Shown: positions 29,068-38,000 of the stretch, in pieces | How the letters are laid out: each line of letters starts with the position of its first letter | How positions within the stretch are numbered: position 1 is the stretch's first letter | Origin: an uncultured Acidobacteriia bacterium | GTDB lineage: Bacteria > Acidobacteriota > Terriglobia > Bryobacterales > Bryobacteraceae | Direction: 5' to 3' | NCBI GenBank assembly: GCA_903881085.1 | Contig: CAIRSA010000505.1 | Location: forward strand, 1-42,210 | DNA length: 42,210 nucleotides | Position numbers and translations under genes: made by a program | The notes under the pieces: generated by a model | Seen by the model: the letters and a program-made list of their open reading frames with translations, nothing else | Databases searched by the model: none | What the model was told of the DNA's origin: nothing

Positions 29068-30905
29068 GAGGCCTACTGTTATTGTTTTTTTCGATCTCAT
29101 CGGCCGTTGCGCAAAACGCGCTCTACGTCGACATCAGCGGCGAATGGCGCAAGAGCGCCAATGATTCGCCGCGCTATTCAGAGCCATCGTTCGACGACAG
29201 CGCATGGATGGCAGTGCAACTGCCGTGGACCAAGCTCCCGCCGACCGGCATTTACTGGGTCAGGCGTAGCGTTGAGTTGCCATCGGGAACGGATCATTCC
29301 CGGCTTGCCATCACACTCGGCGAGATCGCCGAATCCTACGAGCTCTTTGTGAACGGCCGCCAGGTCGCCATTGTTGGAGGACTCTCTTCGGCACAAGCGC
29401 AGATCGCTCGCCCCCGCTCGTTCGCCATCGCCCCAGAAGCCACAGAAGGTCAGCGTTCATTGCAGATATCCGTACGATTGTGGAGACAACCGCGCCAATT
29501 CGGAACGTTTAGTTGGTGGCGCTTCAAAGATGGGCCTTATCTGCTTACTTACCGCGAACACATTCCAGCAGGTATCAGCGCCATGGGCATTAACCGCACG
29601 CAGTTGGAAATCAGTCCACGCTTCCTGCTAGCCGTGCTGCTTGCCCTGTTTGCTGTTGTCCTTTTTCTAGGCTGGACAACGGATCGGCAAAACATGGCCA
29701 TGCTTTGGTTTGCGGCCTTCCTCTCGATAGCATCCACTATGGGTGGCTATCAATTCCTGTAGAGCTCGGAAGATTCCTTTCCATTTGCCTGGCCGCTTCG
29801 CGGCGTGATCTTGAATCCTCTGCGCGTGGTGCTTTTTGTTGAGTTCGCGATGGCATACTTCGGTCTTCTGCGATGGCCGCTTCGTACATTACTTTGGGGC
29901 GCTTACTTAGCAATGCTGCTGGCACGCATCTATTGGGCTGACTTGTCCGTCGACGTTCTCCCACCACAGCGTGTATTTGAAGTATTGGGCGGCTGTATCA
30001 TTGCAGCTGGTTGCTGGAAAATGGTTCGAACAGATCAACCGTTGATGCGCCGGCTGGTTGCAGTAATGAGTGCCTTCGTCTACCTCAGCATCGTGAACAG
30101 AAGTGGAATCTGGGGACTGAACAATGAACTGGAATTCGGCATGTTTCGCGTGAATGGGATCCTGTTGTTCATCACATTACTTTCCGCGGTCATCGTCAGC
30201 CTTTTGCTCTACCGACTGCTCGAAGACCGCCGCGATAAGGAGCGCTTAGGAGCGGAACTTGTCGCAGCGCGTGAAGTGCAGTTGCTCTTGCTCGGCTCTG
30301 TAACTGGCGCAAGCGATTGGGCAGTGGAGGCGGAGTACATTCCTGCGCAGGAGGTGGGCGGCGATTTTTACCAGTTGTTTCCCGCCGGCGATGGCTCGTT
30401 GCTGCTCGTAACAGGCGATGTAAGTGGTAAGGGGCTGCAAGCCGCAATGCTGGTAGCCACCGTAGCCGGCGCGTTGGGAGACCTGGCTTCGGGCGCCCCG
30501 GCCGATGTCCTTGGCCACCTGAATCGAAGCCTGCGTGGAAAGTCGCGCGGGGGCTTCGTCACTTGCTGTGCGGCACTGTTTCACCCTGATGGGAACGTGG
30601 ACATCGCCAACGCGGGGCATCTTTCGCCATACATGGATAGCATTGAAGTTGCCGTTGATGCAGGCCTGCCGCTGGGGCTCGCACCTGATGTCGCGTATTC
30701 TCAGACATCCATCGACATCCACAACGGAACGCTAACCATTCTCTCCGACGGCGTAGTGGAAGCGGCCGACAGCAAAGGCGAGTTGTTCGGCTTCGAACGG
30801 ACAAGGGCGATTAGCAATAAACCCGCCGCCGAAATCGCAGCAGCGGCGCAGGCGTGGGGCCAGAATGACGACATCACTGTGGTCACGATTCGGCGGACAG
30901 GGTGA
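29064..30905 (+). pseudogene. SpoIIE/PP2C phosphatase receptor, copy 2, interrupted by in-frame TAG
   Basis: This is the second tandem paralogue. 29064-29762 encodes 232 aa: signal peptide MRGLLLLFFSISSAVA, jelly-roll with WIDISGEW-like and FDDSAWMAVQLPW motifs, and the first transmembrane helices. It stops at TAG 29760-29762. The same frame then stays open to 30905 with the remaining helices and a complete phosphatase domain (GGDFYQ, GDVSGKG, LSDGVVEA, QNDDITVV). Read through, it would be 613 aa, matching copies 1 (601) and 3 (617). There is no frameshift or other stop. It is therefore a recent nonsense pseudogene, a sequencing error, or a readthrough/split gene. A GTG at 29805 could restart the C-terminal part (366 aa). 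The start ATG has AAGGAGG upstream and overlaps copy 1. Confidence 0.85.
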
Positions 30906-30918
30906 CCGGATATGTCTA

Positions 30919-30946
30919 TATGTCAGATACTATATGGTAGGACATA
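30919..30946 (+). promoter_or_regulatory. putative operator/promoter, VapBC module 3
   Basis: The inverted repeat TATGTC (30919-30924) / GACATA (30941-30946) spans an AT-rich core with TACTATATGG, just before the antitoxin ATG at 30950. A direct copy of TATGTC also occurs at 30911-30916. Its position and AT content against a GC-rich background suggest an autoregulated promoter for the toxin-antitoxin pair. The SpoIIE copy 2 stop is 14 bp upstream of the left arm. Confidence 0.45.
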
Positions 30947-30949
30947 CAC

Positions 30950-31201
30950 ATGCCACTAAGAACGACCGTCCGGCTCGACGAAAATCTCCTCGCCAACGCC
31001 AAGGAGCAAGCGGCGAAGGAGAACCGCACACTCACGTCCATGATCGAAGAAGGCTTGCGCCTGGCCATGGAAAGACCCAAGCGGCAAGCCCGGCGCAAGA
31101 AGGTGACCCTTCCGGTCAGCAGGCAAGGCGGCGGTGTCATGCCGGGCGTCGATCTGGCGAATAGCGCGGAATTAATGGACCTGCTGGAGGGGCGGCGTTG
31201 A
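30950..31201 (+). CDS. ribbon-helix-helix antitoxin (VapB-like), module 3
   Basis: This 83-aa protein has ribbon MPLRTTVRLDENLLANAKEQA, then helix NRTLTSMIEEGLRLAME, a basic linker RPKRQARRKK and a C-terminal toxin-binding end (VDLANSAELMDLLEG) typical of VapB partners of PIN toxins. Its TGA stop overlaps the toxin TTG start. It sits between SpoIIE copies 2 and 3, evidently an insertion into the tandem array. Confidence 0.87.
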   Translation: MPLRTTVRLDENLLANAKEQAAKENRTLTSMIEEGLRLAMERPKRQARRKKVTLPVSRQGGGVMPGVDLANSAELMDLLEGRR

Positions 31202-31629
31202 TACTGCCAGACGTTAACGTGTTGATCTACGCGTTCCGCGCGGATGCGGACTTGCATGGCATTTATAGGCCGTGGCTTGACGAAGTCGTAAACGGCGAGG
31301 AGCCCTTCGCCATTTCGCTGCAAGTGCTCTCCTCCGTAGCGCGCATTGTCACCAATCCCAAAGCATTTCTTCGTCCCGATAGCCCGGCAGCCGCCTTCGC
31401 CTTCGCTAACACCCTGCTTGCTGCTCCGAATTGCCGCATCGTTGAACCTGGCCCCAGGCACTGGGACATCTTTCAAGGTCTTTGCCGGAAATCGAATGCC
31501 AAGGCAAATCTGATTCAGGACGCGTGGTTTGCGGCCATCGCGATTGAACACGGTTGTGAATGGATTACCGAAGACCGCGACTACGCCCGCTTTCCCGGCC
31601 TGCGCTGGAGGGCGATTCACGCCGCCTAG
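31198..31629 (+). CDS. PIN-domain toxin (VapC-like), module 3
   Basis: This 143-aa PIN ribonuclease has Asp in ILPDVNVLIYAF, Ser-Ser-rich helix 3 in LQVLSSVARIV, Asp in LIQDAWFAAIAIEHG and Asp in ITEDRDYARFPGLRW. These are the classic features of the TAC-VapC group with a C-terminal FPGLRW box. TTG start at 31198, overlapping the antitoxin stop by 4 bp. It ends 12 bp before SpoIIE copy 3. Confidence 0.9.
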   Translation: MILPDVNVLIYAFRADADLHGIYRPWLDEVVNGEEPFAISLQVLSSVARIVTNPKAFLRPDSPAAAFAFANTLLAAPNCRIVEPGPRHWDIFQGLCRKSNAKANLIQDAWFAAIAIEHGCEWITEDRDYARFPGLRWRAIHAA

Positions 31630-31641
31630 AAACCATTACTC

Positions 31642-33495
31642 ATGCGACTGATCCTGACACTTTTCATTTTCGTCCTCACCGCATCGGCCCAAAGCCTGCC
31701 GTGGATCGACATCTCCGGCAACTGGCGCACCATTGACGGCGACGACATGCGCTACGCCGAACCGGGTTTCGACGATTCCGTCTGGAGCGAGGTCAACCTG
31801 CCCATGCCCATCCCGCGCAAGCCTAGTGTCTTTTTGTGGCTTCGCCGTACGGTAGAAATTCCACCCAACGTGGATCTGTCTGATTTGTCGTTGACGCTGG
31901 GAGCAATCAGCGAAGCCTATGAGGTTTATGTGAACGGCGTCATGGTTGGTGCGACTGGCCCGTTAACCCTCGAAAAGGCACAGATTGCCCGGCCTCGAAC
32001 CTTTGATCTGCCGCCGCAGCAGAGGAACAAGCTCACCATCGCCATCCGCGTCGCCAAATTCCAGGTGAGATTGAATCGCGGCTGGGAAATCAACGACAAG
32101 GGGCCGCACATCCTCACCTCGACCAAGAATGCTCCGCGTAATCTCGGCTCGTTCATCATTGACGAACGGCGTGTGCAGCGTATGCCTAGATTTATCGTCT
32201 CAGGCCTGTGCGCGTTGATGGCGGTACTGCTCATTCTTGTCTGGCTCAGCGAACGGTCCCGCCAGGATCTTTTCTGGCTCGCCTTGCTGCTCTGGATAGG
32301 AGTATGGGAGATGCTCGATCAAATGTTGGGGATTAGCCTCGACTCAACTCCTTGGGCCAGGCCCTTGTTGCCCTATAATCTGATCACCATTGCACTGCCC
32401 CTGGCCGTGATGGCACAACTTGCGCTTGCCGCGTTTCGTGTGCCTTTTCGCTGGCCCATACTCTTGATTTGGCTGCCGCCCCTGGTTTCGTTTCTTCCTT
32501 TGGACTCCATGGGGATCCCGCTAGTTGTCTCCGATTACGCCGGAGCAGCCATGGTGCTAGTGATTGTACTCTGGCCTTGGCCGATCACCACAGAAGATCG
32601 CCGTCCGAAGTGGGAACGTGTCAGTTATCGAATTGCCATTTTGCTGGCATTGCTCAATCATGCCATTTCATGGGAATATGGCCGCCCATTGCGTTGGCTA
32701 TCTGCATTTCGAATTGTGACTGGCCCGTACGATTGGCCGCGGTACTACACCGTATTGGCAGGCCTCGCCTTCATCTTGATGGTGTTGCTGATGCGCCGCT
32801 TGGTGGAGGATCGTCAGTCCAAAGTACACCTGGAAAATGAAATGGAAGCCGCGCGTGCCGTGCAGCAACTGCTGCTCTCGCAGTCCATCAAACCACCGCC
32901 AAACTACCGCATCGACGTAGCATACGAACCAGCTCAACAAGTGGGCGGCGATTTCTATTGGACCCACACCACCGCCGACGGCGCACTGCTATTGATGGTA
33001 GGCGATGTGAGCGGCAAGGGCTTGAAGGCGGCGATGCTGGTCAATCTGATCATGGGCGCGCTGCGGCGCGAACACGAAACCAATCCGGCCGCCATCCTAG
33101 CTGGTCTGAACCGCGCCATCGCTGGCGAGTTGCATGGAGGCTTCGTCACCGCCTGCTGCCTTCGCGCCGAAGCCGGCGGCGAGGTCAAAGTCGCCAATGC
33201 CGGCCACATCGCCCCGTATCTGGCCGGGCAGGAGACGGAGGTGGCGTCAGGCTTGCCGCTGGGCCTTGCGCTGGAAAGCGACTATGAAGAAACCGTGCTC
33301 CACATTGCGCCCGCCACAGCATTGACGTTGGTTTCCGACGGAGTTGTCGAGGCCGCGAACAGCAAGGGCGAACTCTTCGGTTTCGACCGTACGCGCGACA
33401 TCAGCAACAAGCCCGCGGCAAAGATCGCCGCCACTGCGAAAGCATGGGGCCAGAACGACGACATTACCGTGGTGACCTTGCGGAGGCAGACGTGA
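31642..33495 (+). CDS. membrane SpoIIE/PP2C phosphatase with jelly-roll sensor, copy 3
   Basis: This 617-aa intact paralogue of copies 1 and 2 has a signal peptide (MRLILTLFIFVLTASAQ), a GH2-like jelly-roll (WIDISGNWRTIDGDD, FDDSVWSEVNLP, WLRRTVEIP), about seven transmembrane helices (about 175-390), a linker helix (MEAARAVQQLLL) and a PP2C domain with VGGDFY, GDVSGKG, VSDGVVEA and QNDDITVV, so all metal ligands are kept. It starts 12 bp after the VapC stop, so it may be read from the toxin-antitoxin promoter. Within the jelly-roll it is closer to copy 2 (shared WIDISG.W and RY.EP.FDDS.W). The 3' end converges with the Uma2 gene, only 2 bp between stops. No visible output partner. Confidence 0.9.
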   Translation: MRLILTLFIFVLTASAQSLPWIDISGNWRTIDGDDMRYAEPGFDDSVWSEVNLPMPIPRKPSVFLWLRRTVEIPPNVDLSDLSLTLGAISEAYEVYVNGVMVGATGPLTLEKAQIARPRTFDLPPQQRNKLTIAIRVAKFQVRLNRGWEINDKGPHILTSTKNAPRNLGSFIIDERRVQRMPRFIVSGLCALMAVLLILVWLSERSRQDLFWLALLLWIGVWEMLDQMLGISLDSTPWARPLLPYNLITIALPLAVMAQLALAAFRVPFRWPILLIWLPPLVSFLPLDSMGIPLVVSDYAGAAMVLVIVLWPWPITTEDRRPKWERVSYRIAILLALLNHAISWEYGRPLRWLSAFRIVTGPYDWPRYYTVLAGLAFILMVLLMRRLVEDRQSKVHLENEMEAARAVQQLLLSQSIKPPPNYRIDVAYEPAQQVGGDFYWTHTTADGALLLMVGDVSGKGLKAAMLVNLIMGALRREHETNPAAILAGLNRAIAGELHGGFVTACCLRAEAGGEVKVANAGHIAPYLAGQETEVASGLPLGLALESDYEETVLHIAPATALTLVSDGVVEAANSKGELFGFDRTRDISNKPAAKIAATAKAWGQNDDITVVTLRRQT

Positions 33496-33497
33496 AA

Positions 33498-34178
33498 CTA
33501 CTTGCGTTGCTTCGCGGCCAGTTTCCTCACAAACGCGGCATGTTCGGCCGACTTCACGCCAAGTTCCACCGCTGTACGGATGGAAATCTTAGGATCCCAA
33601 ACCGCGGCGGGGTCCAGCCACAAGCCCGGAAACACAGTCGAATGCAACAACCCGTCCACGGCCGGCTTGAGCTCTTTGTAGCGGCCCCGCACCAACTGCC
33701 GCCAGATCACCTGTTTGGTATGCAGCAGCATAGTGACGTACTCCCGCACTCCGACACGACGATAAATGTCGAGCTTTACCCCAAGATCTCGCGACATTGT
33801 CGAACCAGTAACCTCAACGATCAGTTCCGGTGCCCCAGACGGATAGTTGCCGGCGTCATCCGATTGTCCGCCACATTCCGAAAGAACTCGCAAGAAAATA
33901 TCGGGCTGGGTGACTTCTTCCACGCCCATGAGCCAGGTGCATTCAAGCCCGGATTGACAACCAGGGGTCAACTCTTTGTACAGCCACACCCAAGGGTAGA
34001 TTTCTCCATGGGTCAGCGCGTGGGGCAGACTAACAGGGGAGGGCATAAAGACAACTCCACCGAGCAACTCCGCCCGCTTCAGCGAGGGCATCGCCTCCCA
34101 GCGGCGGATAAACTCCGCGCTGCTCAGGCGGTCTCCTTCTCGAAGCTGTGGCGGAAGTGCAACGGCGGCGCCTGGCAT
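33498..34178 (-). CDS. Uma2-family (DUF820) putative endonuclease, second copy
   Basis: This 226-aa member of the Uma2 family has a substrate-like start (RLSSAEFIRRWEAMPSLKRAELLGGVVFM). The PD-(D/E)xK-like elements follow: Asp in VTQPDIFLRV and LIVEVTGSTMSRDLGVKLDIYRR, with the usual E-V-x-S pattern and downstream Lys. It differs much from the copy at 12013 (226 against 191 aa). The role is unknown. Fold suggests DNA cleavage, but biological evidence for the family is thin. It converges on SpoIIE copy 3. Confidence 0.85.
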   Translation of the reverse strand: MPGAAVALPPQLREGDRLSSAEFIRRWEAMPSLKRAELLGGVVFMPSPVSLPHALTHGEIYPWVWLYKELTPGCQSGLECTWLMGVEEVTQPDIFLRVLSECGGQSDDAGNYPSGAPELIVEVTGSTMSRDLGVKLDIYRRVGVREYVTMLLHTKQVIWRQLVRGRYKELKPAVDGLLHSTVFPGLWLDPAAVWDPKISIRTAVELGVKSAEHAAFVRKLAAKQRK

Positions 34179-35059
34179 TTCAGTGGGTCCACCTTGAGAT
34201 TAGCATATGCCCGCATTCCGGCCGGATGGAGAATCGCATGATCCGCTGCTTGCTCATGATACTGCTTGCCGCTCCGTTGGCTGCGTAAAGGCCGCCGCGT
34301 GATCCCCAAATCTGAGGTGCACCCGGCATTGGATCGCCAAGCTGCCCTACACCCCGAAAGGCCCGCAAGCTTTCGTCATACCCAAATGGGCCGACGCTGC
34401 CGGCATGGGCCGGCGCAACGCACAGCGACGAGAAACTTGCCAGGGCCAATCGAACTTTAGAATTCGCAATCATCCGCATGCGGAACCGCCCCCGAGCCGC
34501 CCAAGCAGGGAAGCGGTTCCGTATGTAGGCAAAGCGCGCGGTGCGACGCGCTTTTGTTGATTCCACTATGCACCATCGACAATGCAAATCTGACGGGCTT
34601 CCAGGCTAACTTATTGATATTGAGGAGAAAAGAATCTGAAATGCTTTGTGATCGTTTAAGTTTCCATTGGCGGGGCGCGCAGGTCGTACGCCGAAGCGAA
34701 GCCGTGCGTGCGCCCCGGCGATGGAAACGTGCGATGAACGAAACCGGACCTTGCATCCTGAATAGATCCATAGCCCGATACAGGCACCGGTTGGTCGTAA
34801 GTGGAATAACCATTGGTCGAATTGTAGTTGAGTGCGAAGTTGGTGAGGAACCGCGCAGGGTGCTGGAACGAATTCGAGATTTGAAGCCGGGATGCAGATG
34901 TGCAGTCGCTGCGAGCGTTGGCTGCATCTTATATTGATTAACACGTCCGGGCTTATCCGATCCGGATTCATGCCGCCCCAATCCGCGACGGGACGACGCA
35001 AGGGGAGTTACAGATCCTGTTATGCTTAGTTGAGGCCCGCGCTTTACGGAGGCACCACA
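34179..35059. other. gene-free region with coding debris
   Basis: No intact gene. On the plus strand at 34229-34291 a signal-peptide-like start (MIRCLLMILLAAPLAA) ends at once in TAA. About 40 bp later another frame reads AKLPYTPKGPQAFVIPKWAD, suggesting a broken secreted-protein gene. On the minus strand about 34670-34935, one frame without a start codon reads SNSFQHPARFLTNFALNYNS and then STYDQPVPVSGYGS, with natural-looking codon use. It is perhaps a fragment of a larger surface protein. Origins unknown. The last 25 bp hold the ribosome site of the next gene. Confidence 0.45.
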
Positions 35060-38000
35060 ATGCAGCTTGTTCAAGTTCTCCCGTCAATCCCGCTGTTCCT
35101 GTTATCGACTCTCGCTCTACCGGCAGCGGACCCAGTCGTGGCTGGAGTCGTGAATGCCGGCGACTACACCGCCGCACTCGCTCCAGGATCCATCTTCGCT
35201 ATCTTCGGAAGCAATCTGGCGGCTGGAACGAGCCAGGCGAAGACGGTCCCACTACCTTCCAGCCTGTCAGGCGCGACCGTGGAAGTGGTTGCCGGGGGCG
35301 TGACGAAGAACGCACCGCTGTTCTTCGTGTCTGCCGGTCAGATCAATGCGCAGCTCCCCTACGACATCACCGGTAGCGTCCAGATCCGGGTGCGGAACGC
35401 AACGGTCAGCAACGCCTTTACGGCCGTTATTTCCGACTCTGCGCCGCGCCTCTTCTCGCTCGCGAACAATGGGAAAGGAGATGCAATCGCGGTACATCAG
35501 GACAATAGCCTTGTTACCCCCGATGCTCCGGCCAAAGCGGGCGAGTATGTCACGCTTTATCTGGAAGGACTGGGAGCAGTGCGGCCTGTAATTACCGCGG
35601 GCAACGGCGCGGGAGACGGCGGCGCGGGCGGACCATTGAACACTCCCACCACCACAGCGACGGTGAGTATCGCCGGCAAGACGGTGACGCCGATATGGCA
35701 AGGTCTCACGCCGTACGGAGTGGGCCTATACCAAATCAACTTCCAGGTGCCGCAAGAAGTGGTCGCGGGCAGTTACCCAATCATAGTGCAGGTTGGAGCG
35801 GCGCGCTCACAGGGCTCCATCACGATGGCGGCCGGGGCAAAGACGGCTCTGCTGATGGAGAATTGGAACACGCTCGCATGCGCCACCTCGGCCAGTTCGT
35901 CATTTCAGCTCGCCAAGGACGCCTATGTATCTAAATTACAGGCCTGGTACAACTGGACGCAAAATGAGACCGCCGTTGCCGCAACAGTGAAAAGCGGAGG
36001 CACCACGGTTTTTCAGGGCGACCTCACGCGCGGGTCCTGCGATTCACTGCAGGCAAGTTGGTGTTTGGCCGAAGCCCCAGTGGTGGCGCAGTGGCCAGCG
36101 GGTCAGTACTCCCTGACGTTGAGCAAGGGCCAGATGTGCGGCAACAGCCAGTCCGGCAATCAGGGATTCGTGCGTTTGTCGGGGATTTGGAACCTGCCTG
36201 CGCCCGCCGGGTGGCAGATGCTGGGGCAGGCAGACATCGGCGCCTCGGGCGGCAAGCTGACGGCCCCGGGCGTGCAAATGTCAGTGGCGGCGGGCGCCTT
36301 TACCGACACAATAACGCTCTCGGTCGCGCGCTCCAACACGCCGCCGGCCAGGGACGATCGCGTGAGCGACCAATTCATGGTGCGCAACTTTCCGGTGGGA
36401 ACATCCGCGCCCATCACAGTGACACTCGACCAGACCGCCACCGGCGACCCGGCGGGCGACGTGTGGATTATGCTCACGCAGGCGGGCTCAACGGATTTGC
36501 CGGCGTTCGTGAAAGCAACAACAGATGGCGCCAAGATTACTTTCACGATTCCAGCGACGCTGGGGGCGTTCAAGCCCGCTTCGGCTGCGCTGGCAAAAGA
36601 TGCAATCACGGCCGGACCCACGGCCGCGCTATCCACCGCAGACATCTTGATGTACGCGATCCGCGGCTGGAAGTATGAAGACAGTCCCAATGGCTTCTTT
36701 ACAGTGCTCTACGACAAGAGCTTCAATTCCAACTGGGCACGCCAACTGGGACGCCAACTCGATTCCACCAAGGCGTACCTGGAAACGCCTGTTGGTTTGA
36801 GTTGGAAGGCCCGCACCAAGTGGCCCATCCTGATTTTCGTCTACAAGTACAACGACCGCACAAACTACGGCGCGGAGGGGAGCACGTTTTTCGGTCTGTC
36901 CAACCAGTGCATCAACCTCAACACGGATCTCATAAAAGATGAAGCAGAGCTTGCGGAAGCCAAGATCACTAGCTCCCACGAGTTGTTCCATGTGCTTCAA
37001 AACCTCTATGACCCGCGCGCCGGGACACGGCAAGCGATGGGCGCAAGTTCCTGGCTGTGGATGGATGAAGCCGGCTCCACATGGATGGAAAAGAACGTGG
37101 CCACTAACGCCGACTTCGTCCCAGCGCGTGTAAAGGACTGCCTTTCTGAAGGCGCCGGCTGTTACTTCCTCTTCGAGAATCCGCTCCAATTCACGACTGG
37201 CACCCAGGTGCAGGTACAGAGGCACGGCTATGGGTCGTCCATGTTTCTCTCCTATCTCGTGGCCAAAACCGGCAGCGCGGCAACAATCGGGAAGATCTTC
37301 CAGCAGATGGCGGTGAAGTCCACCATCGGGGTACTCGATTCCTCGGAATACAATCCGGTGCAGGCATTGGCAAAGGTGCTTCCGCAGCCGATAGCTGCGT
37401 ACTGGGCGGAATTCGGACGAAAGTGGATGGAAGGCGACATTTTTTCCGGCGTCGAATACCCCGATGTGGTCACCATCACGAAGAGAAAATCCAGTCCCGA
37501 TTTCGAGTTCACATCGCCTACAGCCGGCACGACGCTGACTTACAGCTATCCCGATCTTTCGGCTCAGATCTTCCGGCTGAAGTTTTCGGGTTCGGATTGG
37601 CCCTCGGGAACACGCATTAAAATGACGCCGAGCCTTTCCGATCCATCGATTACAATGCACGTTTTCGGGATCCACTCAAGTACGAAGCGTTGGATCGGCT
37701 CATACACCGCCGACAAGGGCGCTTTCTACCTGGAAAACGCCGAGACTTTTGTCTCAAACAAAGAGGAAGTCTACATCCTGGTGGCGAACGGAAATGGATT
37801 CGGAAACGGCGCCCCAAAGAACACGGTCTTTTCCATTACGGCCGGAACAGACGGCTTCAACAGCATCGCTTGGTCGCTGCCGATATTTCCAGCAATCCAA
37901 ACCTGGTTTTATCCCCCGGTGCCGGTGGTTTCGGCCACCACGGGAAGCGCAGGAGCAGGGAATCGAATTGATAAGGACGGTTTCAAATCCGCCCCCGCGG

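Noticed and set aside
34457..35074. 205-codon minus-strand frame
   Set aside because: Rich in Ser/Thr/Arg with no motif; a different frame on the same strand gives better-looking protein, and neither has a start region.
36629..37675. 348-codon minus-strand frame within the HExxH protein
   Set aside because: Shadow of the long plus-strand gene; cysteine/arginine-rich and without family features.
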